Shown: positions 34,914 through 43,671, numbered from the stretch's first letter. The stretch is 64,000 nucleotides of DNA from Deltaproteobacteria bacterium (GCA_947445035.1 CANFCK010000007.1:1-64000), one strand, 5' to 3'. The notes: a model not told the origin generated them from the sequence alone. Translations and numbers: made by a program.

Positions 34914-36634
34914 GGTCCCCCGTCCGCGTCGAGGTAGCCCAACTCGCGCAGCGCCGCTTGCGTTGCCGCGTCCATCTCGGCGCCAGCGATCGGCCCGCCC
35001 TGTAGAAGCAGCCGCGACAGCACCGCGGCCCGGGCCGTCGCGTCAGCGGACGGGGCCAGATTCTGAAGTTCGCCAGGATCGGCCCGCAGGTCGTAGAGTT
35101 CGACCGGTCCGCTCTGTTTCACCAGCACCTTGTGGCCGCCCCCTCGGAGCGCGTGATCCACCGGCGGGGCCTCCACGAAGCGACCGGCCGTGGTCGAAGA
35201 CACCACCGGCGTCGCACCGCACGCCCCACCAGTGAGCACGGTCGCCAGCGAACGTCCGTCGAGCGTTTCGGGGACGGCCAAGCGGGCGAGCTCGGCGAGT
35301 GTCGGCGCGAGGTCGACTCCTCCGACCTGGCAATCGAGCCGGCGCGCGGCCATGACGTGGCCCGGCCAGCGCACCACCAGCGGAACCAGCAGCGCCGGAT
35401 CGTACAGGTCGTCGCCATGGTCGAAGAGCACGCCGTGTTCGGTCAGGTTCTCCCCGTGGTCAGCGGTGACGACGACAATCGTCTGGTCGAGTCGCTCGCC
35501 GAGGGCAGCCAGCAGCTCACCGACGGCGTGATCGACCGTATCCACCTCGGCGTCGTACGCTGCGCGGAGCCACGCGACGCTGGTGGTGGCGCGGGCCGCT
35601 TCGGGCCAGAACTGGGGGAGAGCCAGGGGCGGTCCGTCCGTCGGGGCCGCTCCGAGGGAGTCGTGCCCCGAAACGTAGGGGCCGTGGGCATCGTAGAGGT
35701 GCACGAACGCAAAAAAAGCCTCGTCGCGATGCGCCGCCAGCCAGGGCGCCGCACGGGACAAGAGCCGGTCCGCGTTGCGTTCGCGAATGGCGTGCTCACG
35801 CACCGCGACCTGGTTCCATGCCTTGACCAGCGTCAGCGACTGCAGCCCCGGCCAACGCCCAAAGTCGTCATCCCACACGTCCATCCCTTGCGACCAACCG
35901 TAGCGCCCGTGCAGCGGGAAGCCCGACACGAAGCCTGCGGTGACGTACCCGGCCTCACGGAAACGTTTCCAGACCAGCGGTTGATCCCCGAGCGCCGTCC
36001 CGTTGCTCAGCACGCCCGAACGAAAGGGCGCCACCCCCGTGAACATCGCCAGATGCGACGGTTCGGTGATCGGCGCGGCGGCGACCGCCTGATCGAAGAC
36101 CGTACCCTCGGAGGCCAGCCGCTCCCAGTTGGGCTTTCCCGTGACCGCGTCAGCCCGCGTGGTGTCCATGCTGATCACCAGCACGCTCGGCCCAGAAGCT
36201 CGCGCACCGCGGGGAGGGCGCGCACGGATGACGGCGACGAAAAGGCAGAGGCCGCCCGTCATCAGCACCGGGCGCAGCCGAAGTCGGGGCAAGATCACCG
36301 CGCCCAGCGCGCCGCCGAAGAGGGCGGCCAGGGGGACGCCCAAGAAGACCTCGGGATCGCGCAGGAAGTGGTTGAGGACCACCTCGCTGCGGTAGGTCAC
36401 CGCGCTGACCAGCGCACCTGCGAACGCCGAGGCCAGGATGCGGGCGACCGCTGGCCGCCGCGCACGTCCGACCAGTGAGGCCAGACAAAAGAAGGTGGCG
36501 GCCAACCCGACCGATGTCGCCACGAATCCCACGGTCGCGCCGAGCTCCCATCCGCGCGATGACGACGCCCGAAAAGCAGCCTCCATCGCCCCTGCGGCAC
36601 CGCCCACGGCCAGGGCCCACCGGAAGTCAGCCAT
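34910..36634 (-). CDS. Membrane-anchored sulfatase-fold enzyme, gene 1
   Basis: 574 residues from MADFRWALAVGG; an upstream in-frame ATG would add 23 low-complexity residues. It has the same plan as the next gene: about five N-terminal membrane helices (1-150), then VLVISMDTTRADAV, ITEPSHLAMFTGVAPF and VVTADHGENLTEHGVLFDHGDDLYD. The nucleophile position is again Thr, in T-E-P-S-H. The two proteins align along their length, which suggests tandem duplication. It is the first gene of the operon with the second sulfatase-fold protein and the YfhO-like protein, and probably acts on a surface glycan or lipid. Confidence 0.8.
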   Translation of the reverse strand: MADFRWALAVGGAAGAMEAAFRASSSRGWELGATVGFVATSVGLAATFFCLASLVGRARRPAVARILASAFAGALVSAVTYRSEVVLNHFLRDPEVFLGVPLAALFGGALGAVILPRLRLRPVLMTGGLCLFVAVIRARPPRGARASGPSVLVISMDTTRADAVTGKPNWERLASEGTVFDQAVAAAPITEPSHLAMFTGVAPFRSGVLSNGTALGDQPLVWKRFREAGYVTAGFVSGFPLHGRYGWSQGMDVWDDDFGRWPGLQSLTLVKAWNQVAVREHAIRERNADRLLSRAAPWLAAHRDEAFFAFVHLYDAHGPYVSGHDSLGAAPTDGPPLALPQFWPEAARATTSVAWLRAAYDAEVDTVDHAVGELLAALGERLDQTIVVVTADHGENLTEHGVLFDHGDDLYDPALLVPLVVRWPGHVMAARRLDCQVGGVDLAPTLAELARLAVPETLDGRSLATVLTGGACGATPVVSSTTAGRFVEAPPVDHALRGGGHKVLVKQSGPVELYDLRADPGELQNLAPSADATARAAVLSRLLLQGGPIAGAEMDAATQAALRELGYLDADGGP

Positions 36635-36732
36635 CGGGGTTGCAGGGGGGGCCACGAGCCCGGAGGCTAACTCGGGGGGGGCCTGGCCCGCCGCCCTTCC
36701 CACCGGGCCGTCCGTGCGCTACCCTGCGGCCC

Positions 36733-37377
36733 GTGGTGTTCACCCTTCTAGTTCAGGCCTGCGGCTTTTCGACGCCCCCTCCGAACGAGGATCCGGTCGT
36801 TTCGATCACGTCACCGGAAACGGGCGCCGACTTCCACGAGTACGAACCCCTGACCGTGGTCGCCAGCCTGGACGATGACCAGGGGGGGTCCAATCTGGCG
36901 CTGTCATGGTCGATCGAACCTGATCCGGACACGATTGGCAACGAGTTCCGGTCCGAAGAAGAGGCGTCCTTGTACCTGGGCGACGGGCTCCCGCAGGGCA
37001 TCTGGACGCTGTCCATCCTGGTCGTCGATGAATTCCAGGCTTCGGCGGAAAGCACGCTCACCCTCCAGATGGACGAGAACGACCCGCCGTCGGTGAAGTT
37101 CGACGAGCCCCAGGCCGACGCTGAGTACGGCGCGGGCGACTCGGTGGGCGTGTCCGTCACCGTCAGGCAGCGTGACGACGACATGAGCAACATCACCTTG
37201 ACCTGGGGCGGCTCAGCGACGGGTGCGAAGGGGGCGCCCGACCGACCCAACGCCGATGGCGCCGCGATCTTCTACATCGACGGCCTGGCGCGGGGCCGAC
37301 ATGAGATCACCGTCACCGCCTCGGACGGCGTCAACGAAGACACCGAGGCGGTGGCGTTCCGGATCGCGGCGAACTGA
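36733..37377 (+). CDS. Secreted or lipid-anchored Ig/cadherin-like domain protein
   Basis: 214 residues from GTG-GTG. The N-terminus VFTLLVQACGFSTPPP contains a lipobox-like VQAC. Two repeats of an Ig-like fold follow: DPVVSITSPETGADFHEYEPLTVVASLDDD and PPSVKFDEPQADAEYGAGDSVGVSVTVRQRDDD, each with a GxHxxxVTASDG-type end. This is typical of deltaproteobacterial surface proteins with polycystic-kidney or cadherin-like domains. It has divergent orientation to the sulfatase-fold operon, with about 100 bp between them. Confidence 0.7.
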   Translation: MVFTLLVQACGFSTPPPNEDPVVSITSPETGADFHEYEPLTVVASLDDDQGGSNLALSWSIEPDPDTIGNEFRSEEEASLYLGDGLPQGIWTLSILVVDEFQASAESTLTLQMDENDPPSVKFDEPQADAEYGAGDSVGVSVTVRQRDDDMSNITLTWGGSATGAKGAPDRPNADGAAIFYIDGLARGRHEITVTASDGVNEDTEAVAFRIAAN

Positions 37378-37394
37378 CCGGGGCCGGTCGAAGC

Positions 37395-37559
37395 TCAGGC
37401 GAAGGTGCAGACCGGCCCGCGCTCAAACGCGTCGTGCGGCAGCCAGCAGCCGAGCCGAACGCCCAACTCTTCGAGGAGGACGCGCATGCCCAGCGACGGC
37501 CGCTCGGCGATGAGCGCTGAGTCCCAGCCGCCCTGGCCCCATCGGCTATGGCTCGAGCG
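37395..37559 (-). pseudogene. Possible frameshifted C-terminal continuation of the MshEN-like gene
   Basis: In a frame one base off from the small gene upstream, the minus strand reads SRWGQGGWDSALIAERPSLG then MRVLLEELGVRLGCWLPHDA and ends at a TGA (37395-37397). The sequence is protein-like (regular hydrophobic spacing, Trp and Cys) but starts at no codon. If one C near 37551 is spurious, it joins the 48-residue MshEN-like protein into about 100 residues. Confidence 0.35.
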
Positions 37560-37692
37560 CACCGGTTTCGACCAGAAGTTGCCCCAGCCGACGGCGGGCC
37601 CCGTGCGCCTGGGCCGCCACAGCCCGCTCGATCGTCTCCGCGCTCATGATCGCCTCTTCGACGAGGATTTCACCGAGACGCTTGGCCATCAT
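37546..37692 (-). CDS. Small MshEN-like (GspE N-terminal) protein
   Basis: 48 residues: MAKRLGEILVEEAIMSAETIERAVAAQ and then RRRLGQLLVETGALEP. The paired RLGxxLVxxG units with an intervening helix are the MshEN motif that binds cyclic-di-GMP in type II secretion and pilus ATPases. Here it stands without any ATPase domain. It starts ATGATG, with the first ATG overlapping the upstream gene's TGA, so the two are coupled. The window also encodes a diguanylate cyclase (50.2 kb). The protein may be complete, or its frame may be broken near 37551. Confidence 0.6.
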   Translation of the reverse strand: MMAKRLGEILVEEAIMSAETIERAVAAQAHGARRRLGQLLVETGALEP

Positions 37693-38144
37693 CACTTCCT
37701 TGGTACGCGGACACGAGGAACGGCGCCGCGAAGCTCGGCCAGCGCAAACGACGTGGCGGGACGTTCGCCGTCCAGGAACGAAAGCCCCGATACGTCCCGC
37801 ACGGCCTCGTCGCCGGTGACGTGGAAAAGCCCCTGGCCGAGCGAGGCCGGCCGCTGATCGCGCAGGAATACGAAAACGCGTTCGCCGCGCACAACCGAGG
37901 GTGCTCCTGAAATGGTGAGGCAGAGCCCGCCCACGCATCCGCCAGGGATCCATACCTCTGCGAACTCGTTGGTATCCACCAGATCGAGGGTGGCGACCGT
38001 CCAGATCAGGGTGCCCGTGAAGACGCTGTGCACCTCGACGACGTCGCCGAAGGCGGTCGCGTCGCTGAGCACTGCGAGGGCGGCTGGGTCCAGCGCCTCG
38101 ACGGCCAGGGTGGCGTAGGCCTGTGTGGCCAGGGCTAAGATCAA
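37692..38144 (-). CDS. Exported protein of unknown function coupled to a metalloprotease
   Basis: 150 residues. A TTG start at 38144 is chosen because AAGGAGGT lies 3 bp upstream and the codon overlaps the upstream TGA (TTGA); it opens directly into a signal peptide (ILALATQAYATLA). The mature part is beta-rich with AVLSDATAFGDVVEVHSVFTGTL and VWIPGGCVGGLCLT, and ends in a basic RVRVPRK. No family recognised. The gene sits between the matrixin-like protease and the MshEN-like protein in one coupled unit. Confidence 0.6.
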   Translation of the reverse strand: MILALATQAYATLAVEALDPAALAVLSDATAFGDVVEVHSVFTGTLIWTVATLDLVDTNEFAEVWIPGGCVGGLCLTISGAPSVVRGERVFVFLRDQRPASLGQGLFHVTGDEAVRDVSGLSFLDGERPATSFALAELRGAVPRVRVPRK

Positions 38145-38854
38145 GTGACCTCCTTGCGGCGCCGAAGAACGAGAAGTGCGGCTGGAAAAAACGCAAGGAC
38201 CCCCGCCGACGGTGCGCTGTGGCAACCGACCAGCGTGCGGGTTTCGGGGGTGTCAAGCTCGTCCGCGTCGAGCGCCGGATACAGCCACCTCGCAACCGCG
38301 AGATCGCTCGGACCGAGGTCCCGCTTGCTGGTCTCGCCGTCCGAGGCGCTCGGGAACATCGTCGCCTCCTCATCCTCCTGGTCATGCCCGAGCCCAAGGG
38401 CGTGGCCGAACTCGTGCGCGAGCGCGTTCTGCAGGTCGCCGCCCACCGACCCGTCGAGGCTCCACTGGTGGTCGCGGGTGTTGACGGCCAGGTCGAAGTC
38501 CAGGATCGTCCCGGCATCATCGGACCAGGTGCTCGTCAACGCCAGGAGGTCCTCGGTTCCGACCCAATCGTCAGTGAAGAACACGACGTTTTCGCTGTCG
38601 TAGCCCCCCTGGATCCCACTCTTCACCCCGCGGAAGCGGTACTCGACGTCGGACCCTTCGACCCACATCCACGCTCCGGCGCCGCCGACGATGGCGGCCA
38701 CGGTGCCGTCCTCATCGAGCCCGGCGCTGTTGGCAGGGTCCGCTACAAACGGAATCGGCATCGACGCCCAGCGAAGTCGGGCGCCTTTGGCGTTGGTCAG
38801 GACCTGATCCTCGGGGGCGGCGAGGGCCAGGGTGGTGAGCAGGGGGAGCAGCAT
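38141..38854 (-). CDS. Secreted matrixin-like zinc metalloprotease with MYXO-CTERM-like tail
   Basis: 237 residues from MLLPLLTTLALAAP, a signal peptide, with a GAGAGG site before the ATG. The zinc motif HEFGHALGLGHDQ (HExxHxxGxxH) sits at about 157, with a preceding substrate-cleft region, as in matrixin/astacin-type proteases. The C-terminus reads VGCHSAPSAG, a hydrophobic stretch, then RRRK, matching the MYXO-CTERM sorting layout (Cys, membrane segment, Arg). In myxobacteria such tails anchor proteins to the cell surface after processing. Its stop overlaps the TTG start of the next gene. Confidence 0.8.
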   Translation of the reverse strand: MLLPLLTTLALAAPEDQVLTNAKGARLRWASMPIPFVADPANSAGLDEDGTVAAIVGGAGAWMWVEGSDVEYRFRGVKSGIQGGYDSENVVFFTDDWVGTEDLLALTSTWSDDAGTILDFDLAVNTRDHQWSLDGSVGGDLQNALAHEFGHALGLGHDQEDEEATMFPSASDGETSKRDLGPSDLAVARWLYPALDADELDTPETRTLVGCHSAPSAGVLAFFPAALLVLRRRKEVT

Positions 38855-38964
38855 CACGACCTCTCCCCGGCGGATCGGCAAACCGATGACGACGGATGAG
38901 GGCCAAGCGACGGTGGATGCTGGCGGCCGGAGCCGCCGTCGGGTAGCCTCATGTAGGGGATTTC

Positions 38965-40491
38965 ATGCTCCAGCACTCCACCCGGCCACCCGCCCGCGAA
39001 CGCAAAGGCTCCGCGAACGAACAGGATGGCCCCGCGCCCAAGGCCGATCGGCAGTCACGCATCGGAAATTCTGCGATCGCCGGGCAGACGACGACATCGG
39101 ACCAGGGCGGCGCGGTTGGCGACGAAGAACTGTCGTCGTGGTTGGACGCGGACGTGGCGCGCGAAGCCCCGCACGGCGCCTCGACCGACAGCCTCGGTCC
39201 GATGCGCAGCGCCAAGGTCAACTCCGGGACTTTTGGCGCCCTGGTGGGGAAGACCGACGAGATCACCCTGTTCCTGACCGCCGAACAGAAGAAAGAAGCC
39301 TTCAAGGTTCCCGACGGAACCCCCTGCAAGGTGCTTGAGTTCGACAGCAAGAACGCGGCGATGCTGGTCGAGGTACGGGTCGGCAAAGAAAGCAAGAAGG
39401 CATGGGCGCCTCGCGCCATGTGGTCGGATCAACCTGGGCTCAACAAGGACGACGACGCCCCGGGACTCAAAGACGACTTGATCTACGCCTACCAGAAGGG
39501 CGACCACACCCCGGTGGACCCCAAAGGTACCGACACCGCTCAGGGCGCGATGGGCGACTGCTACTTCATCGCGTCGATGGCGGCTGTGGCCAATGCCGGC
39601 CCGAACACCATCAAGGACGCGATCAAGTATAATCCGACGAAAGAGACGTATACCGTGCGTTTCTACGAAGAGGCGTACGGCGGATCCGCCAAACCGGTCT
39701 ACATCGAAGTCGACGCGTACCTGCCCACGACCCCAGGCAACCGGGCCGACCCCGCCTACGCAGGTGACGCCGGCGGCAAGTTGTGGCCGGCGATCATGGA
39801 AAAGGCCTACGCCAAATGGAAAGGCGGGTACCAGGCCATCGGTCAGGGTGGCTACGGGGCCCAGGCCATGGCCGAGCTCACCGGCGCACGTAGCAAGGAA
39901 AAGCGCCCGTCCTCGATGAAAGAAGAGGAGGTCATTCCGTACTTCGAAACGGCGAAGAAGGATGGGATGGCGATCTACGCCGCAGTGGAAAACTCCCGGG
40001 CTTCCGACGTGCAGATGCCGTTTACGGGGGTGGGCGACAAACTTTCCGGCTCGATCTCGCAAGGGCACCGGTGGAACCACGTGGTGCCGGGGACGATGCA
40101 GATCGCCGACAAAGCCAACAAGATGAAGGGCACGATTCGAGACAACGGCAGCGAGCACGATGCGACCGCTGGGCTCGTCGGCAGCGCCGTTTCGGAAGGA
40201 ACGGTCGACTACAAGAAAAACACGATGTCGCTTGCGATGAAGGCCGGGCAGGGCCCCGCCAAGGGCGAGGACCTGGAGCTGCGCTTCAGCTACCAGGGCG
40301 CCGTCAACGTCGAGAAGCTGCTGGTCGCCAACCACGCCTACGCGTTCGAAGGGGTGGTCAACGGCAAGGAACTCCAGTTCTACAACCCGTGGGGCACCTG
40401 GCAGCCGAAGCCCATCACCGCGGCTGAGTTCCTCAAACACTTCACCAACATTTCTACGAACAAGGCCCCTTCGGGGTCGACACAGAGCTGA
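38965..40491 (+). CDS. Calpain-like cysteine protease with toxin-type N-terminus
   Basis: 508 residues without a signal peptide. The N-terminus (QSRIGNSAIAGQ after a basic linker) resembles the QR-x-GN motif heading DUF4157-type cargo of extracellular contractile injection systems. The protease core has Cys199 in GAMGDCYFIAS, His457 in VANHAYAFEG and Asn474 in FYNPWG, the C2 (calpain) triad. About 250 residues separate Cys from His, so a large insertion is present. Delivered cysteine-protease toxins of this kind exist, but secretion is inferred here. The beta-helix gene follows after 3 bp. Confidence 0.75.
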   Translation: MLQHSTRPPARERKGSANEQDGPAPKADRQSRIGNSAIAGQTTTSDQGGAVGDEELSSWLDADVAREAPHGASTDSLGPMRSAKVNSGTFGALVGKTDEITLFLTAEQKKEAFKVPDGTPCKVLEFDSKNAAMLVEVRVGKESKKAWAPRAMWSDQPGLNKDDDAPGLKDDLIYAYQKGDHTPVDPKGTDTAQGAMGDCYFIASMAAVANAGPNTIKDAIKYNPTKETYTVRFYEEAYGGSAKPVYIEVDAYLPTTPGNRADPAYAGDAGGKLWPAIMEKAYAKWKGGYQAIGQGGYGAQAMAELTGARSKEKRPSSMKEEEVIPYFETAKKDGMAIYAAVENSRASDVQMPFTGVGDKLSGSISQGHRWNHVVPGTMQIADKANKMKGTIRDNGSEHDATAGLVGSAVSEGTVDYKKNTMSLAMKAGQGPAKGEDLELRFSYQGAVNVEKLLVANHAYAFEGVVNGKELQFYNPWGTWQPKPITAAEFLKHFTNISTNKAPSGSTQS

Positions 40492-40494
40492 GCG

Positions 40495-41154
40495 GTGGGA
40501 GAGTCCATCGTGCGCATCGAGCCCGGATCTCCGATTGCGGTACACCTCGTGCAAGGCGCGGATGTGTGCCTGGGCGCCGGCGTCCACACCGAGTCCCTTT
40601 TGATCGTGGCCAGCGTCACGCTTCGAGGCGAACCCGGCGCCGTGCTCAACGGCGGCCGCGGCGGGCCGGTCGTGCAGCTCGATGATGACGAGCTGGTCGT
40701 GGTCATCGAAGATCTGGTGCTGCGCGGCGGCACTGGGGAGGCGGGCGGTGGCATCCGCCTGTCGGGGTGGAGCGAGCTGACGCTCTCGCGCTGCACCGTC
40801 GAGGGGAATGAGGCGATGCTGGCCGGCGGCGGCATCGGGGGCGGCATCTACCAAAGCCGCGGCATGCTGCATCTTCGCGACTGCGTGCTGCGCGGCAATC
40901 GAGCGAGCACCGCCAGCGACTACGCCCTGGTGGGCGCGGCCCGTGGTGAGGTCAGCGGGGGCAGCTTCGCTGGTGACATCGAGGTGCTCGAAGGTGCAGA
41001 GCTGACCCTCGTGGCCTGCACCGTCGCTGGGAACGTCGGCGCACGGGGAACCACCACCCGCGCGCCGGTCCTCGTGCTTCGCGGCGCCCGGGTCGATGGG
41101 GGCATCCACAACGATGCGAATCTCCCCGCCTCCGTCACCGTAGAAGACGGATGA
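40495..41154 (+). CDS. Right-handed beta-helix protein
   Basis: 219 residues of short tandem strands (ELVVVIEDLVLRGGTGEAGGGIRL, ELTLSRCTVEGNEAMLAGGG and similar), the pattern of a parallel beta-helix like pectate lyase or surface adhesins. There is no signal peptide and no catalytic residues were seen. It starts at GTG 3 bp after the calpain-like gene and ends on the next ATG. It may be a partner or immunity-type protein for the calpain, but this is inference from position only. Confidence 0.65.
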   Translation: MGESIVRIEPGSPIAVHLVQGADVCLGAGVHTESLLIVASVTLRGEPGAVLNGGRGGPVVQLDDDELVVVIEDLVLRGGTGEAGGGIRLSGWSELTLSRCTVEGNEAMLAGGGIGGGIYQSRGMLHLRDCVLRGNRASTASDYALVGAARGEVSGGSFAGDIEVLEGAELTLVACTVAGNVGARGTTTRAPVLVLRGARVDGGIHNDANLPASVTVEDG

Positions 41155-42248
41155 TGGCGACGCCGCTCTTGCTCTTGGCGCTCGGATGCCTGACCGGAAC
41201 GACCGAGCCGGCCGTTGTCTGCGACGGCGAGGTCGTCACCGAGACCTTCTCGCTCAAGAGCGATGCCGACGGTGTCCTGGAAATCCCGGTCACCGTCGAC
41301 GACAATGACGACGCCTTCATGATCACGACGGCCCGCAGCGCGGGAACGTTGAGCAGCGACGTGATTCTGGACCCCGAGGGCTCGGTGCGGCTGGACTGGG
41401 AGGACTGGCTCAGCGCCCGGGACTCCCTGACCAACGCCTTTTTCGCGACGACCGAGGTCTCAGTGCTCAACTGGCCAGTCCGCGACGAGGACGGCCCGCT
41501 GACCGCCGGCGACTGGACGGTCCTGGCCTCGACGCTGGACGACGAGGGCTACCCCAAAGGCAGGGTGGACGCTGACGTCACGGTGGTCACCCGCTCCTGC
41601 GTGCAGGGCCGCGCCTCGCTGATCGTGACCATCGCCTATGCCGACAGCTTGGATGAAGATCGCGAGGTCTCCGGCGCGGTCGAGGCGGCAGCAGAGCGCT
41701 GGATCGAGATCTACGGGGCCTACGGGATTGACCTCGACCTGCGCTTCGTGAGCGCCAACATCGATGGCAGCGTCGCCGAACCGCTCATCGGCGACGAAGA
41801 GTACGCGGCGATCTACGAGGAGATTGGGGAGGGTGTGGTGGTGGTGATCGGCGAGGACGTCGCGGGCTTCGCCGACCTCTACGGAGAGGCCGGCGGAATT
41901 CCGGGTCCGTACGTCGCGTCGTCGCACTCCGGCGTGGCGGTCAGCTGGCTCATCCACGCGGGGACCGACGCCGCGTTTTCCGATGACGAGGTCCAGGTGC
42001 TCGCCGAGACCATGGCCCACGAAGTCGGCCACTATCTTGGGCTTTTCCACCCAGTTGAGAGCGACTGGAACTACTGGGACGCGCTCGGCGACACCAAGCG
42101 CTGCACCGCGACCGGCGCCTGCGAGGCCGCGCTGGCCGACAACCTGATGTTCCCGTACCCGGTGTGCGGAGCCAACTCCTGCACCGCGCAAACGGCGCTG
42201 TCCGATGACCAGGTGGGCGTGCTTCAGCTCAACGTGGGGGTCCGATGA
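41151..42248 (+). CDS. Pappalysin-like (M43-type) metalloprotease lipoprotein
   Basis: 365 residues from ATG-ATG overlapping the previous stop. The signal ends in a lipobox-like LALGC at about residue 13, so it is probably lipid-anchored. The zinc motif HEVGHYLGLFH is at about 293, and the following CTATGACEAALADNLMFPYP contains the Asn-Leu-Met turn of M43 metzincins. An N-terminal domain of about 150 residues has no recognised relative. The ATGA overlap with the next gene shows coupling. Confidence 0.82.
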   Translation: MMATPLLLLALGCLTGTTEPAVVCDGEVVTETFSLKSDADGVLEIPVTVDDNDDAFMITTARSAGTLSSDVILDPEGSVRLDWEDWLSARDSLTNAFFATTEVSVLNWPVRDEDGPLTAGDWTVLASTLDDEGYPKGRVDADVTVVTRSCVQGRASLIVTIAYADSLDEDREVSGAVEAAAERWIEIYGAYGIDLDLRFVSANIDGSVAEPLIGDEEYAAIYEEIGEGVVVVIGEDVAGFADLYGEAGGIPGPYVASSHSGVAVSWLIHAGTDAAFSDDEVQVLAETMAHEVGHYLGLFHPVESDWNYWDALGDTKRCTATGACEAALADNLMFPYPVCGANSCTAQTALSDDQVGVLQLNVGVR

Positions 42249-42658
42249 TTCTCGTTGCCGTGTCCTTGGCCCTCGCCGGGCCCGCCTACGACCTCCTCAA
42301 GGTGCGCGACGCCGTCGGGTGCGACGCCCTTGGCGAGGCGGTCCCAGCGCTTCGAGACGAGCTGCTGTCGTTGGCCGCGCCGGAGGTCCTGCCGTCGGCA
42401 GTGCCGATGCGAGCGGCGCTGTGTCTTGCGCAGCGCTTCGGAGACGACCCTTCCGTGCGCGCCATCCTGATCGGTTGGACGCAAGAGCCGGCCCATGTCG
42501 GCCAAGTCATGCTGCTACTCGCCAACGCCGAGGGGCTCCGCGATCCGCTCGCCGCCGAGCTCGTCGCCGCGGCGCTGCATTCCAATGACCAGCGGCTCAG
42601 GGCACGCGCGAAGCGGGTGACCCTCCAAACGAGCGTTCCCGTCCTGGTCGCTCCGTAG
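42245..42658 (+). CDS. Small exported helical (HEAT-like) protein
   Basis: 137 residues. A short hydrophobic start (MILVAVSLALAGPAYD) could be a signal. The rest is helical with about 35-residue periodicity (GEAVPALRDELLSLAAPE; VLPSAVPMRAALCLAQRFG; DPSVRAILIGWTQEP). It starts inside the stop of the metalloprotease gene, so its synthesis is tied to that protease; a chaperone-like or inhibitor role is possible but unshown. Confidence 0.6.
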   Translation: MILVAVSLALAGPAYDLLKVRDAVGCDALGEAVPALRDELLSLAAPEVLPSAVPMRAALCLAQRFGDDPSVRAILIGWTQEPAHVGQVMLLLANAEGLRDPLAAELVAAALHSNDQRLRARAKRVTLQTSVPVLVAP

Positions 42659-42679
42659 GCGGGTCGGTCAGCCAGCGCG

Positions 42680-43633
42680 TCATCCCCTGCTCGCCGCCGG
42701 CAGGGCCCGCGCCTCGGCCGAGCCCCAGAAAAGGTGCCAGCCGGAGTGCCCCGACACCTTTCCCACCGGGTTCTTTGCAGGCCCGACGGGCTCCAGACCC
42801 ACGTACCTGACGCCGTCGCGAACAAAACTGCGCTCGCCGGCCTCCGGTTCCAGGGCGACCCCGGCAAAGGCGTGGTTGGGGACGTAGACCACGGTGGCGG
42901 CGAGCTCGGGATGCTGCGCCCGGACCAAGGCGAGGAATAGCGCGCTCTTGCTGTCGCAATCTCCCTTGTTTCGAGCGAGGACCGACAGCGGCCGCCGATA
43001 CCCCCGATCCTTCCCGTTCCTGCCCGCCTCGTAGGGAATCGCCTGAACAAACGCCAGGGTTCGCGCCACGTACGTGCGCCCGTCGACCGCGTCCTTGGCC
43101 AGCGCGGCGGCGAGCGGGGCCACGTCATCGGCGTACAGCTCCGCGAGGCGCGCATGGTCCGGGACGATCCCACCGCCCTTGAGCCGCGTGTACTTGTGCC
43201 GGACCAGGAAGTCATCCAGGGCGGCCCCGGCCGCCGCCTTGGCCCCGGTCATCGTCGCCTGCACCTTGGAGGCCCGACCGCTGACGCCGATCTGCACGCG
43301 GCCGGACTTCGTGGCCTTAGCCTTGATCTTCATGCCCTTGCGCCCGTCGGCGTAGGTGCGGATCGCCGCCACCTGTGCCTTGGCCGACGCCTCCTTCGGA
43401 AAGTTCAGCGACACGTCATTGTCGTGCCGAACCTTGTCGGCCGGCAGCGCAAACTCCAGCTTCCGCGTGCCGTTGCCCTCGTCAGCGTAGCTGTATCGGA
43501 AGATCCACACCCCACCGCCCTTGTCGATGTCGAACCGGCCCTGCTTGGCGTTGGGGGCGGCCTCGGCGCGACCGAACGCGAGGAGGAGGCCGGCGACGAG
43601 GACGAGGCGAAGGACTTGAATCGGGCACTCCAT
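42680..43633 (-). CDS. Exported transglutaminase-like protein
   Basis: 317 residues from MECPIQVLRLVLV, with a signal peptide ending near AEA. A C-terminal cysteine-peptidase-like (transglutaminase) core has Cys in KGDCDSKSALFLALVRAQ and His in VPNHAFAGV, with a following Asp-containing strand (YVGLEPVG). The middle third (about 60-180) is basic and beta-rich. Such cores in bacteria often process or cross-link envelope proteins. It is encoded on the minus strand, 38 bp after the Pal-like lipoprotein gene. Confidence 0.75.
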   Translation of the reverse strand: MECPIQVLRLVLVAGLLLAFGRAEAAPNAKQGRFDIDKGGGVWIFRYSYADEGNGTRKLEFALPADKVRHDNDVSLNFPKEASAKAQVAAIRTYADGRKGMKIKAKATKSGRVQIGVSGRASKVQATMTGAKAAAGAALDDFLVRHKYTRLKGGGIVPDHARLAELYADDVAPLAAALAKDAVDGRTYVARTLAFVQAIPYEAGRNGKDRGYRRPLSVLARNKGDCDSKSALFLALVRAQHPELAATVVYVPNHAFAGVALEPEAGERSFVRDGVRYVGLEPVGPAKNPVGKVSGHSGWHLFWGSAEARALPAASRG

Positions 43634-43671
43634 ACGACGGCCACAGGGGCGCACTCACGGCCCGCCGGGCG

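Noticed and set aside
39055..41109. Minus-strand open frame of 684 codons opposite the calpain and beta-helix genes
   Set aside because: Pure antisense shadow; low-complexity composition, no domain, while the plus-strand genes show clear catalytic motifs.
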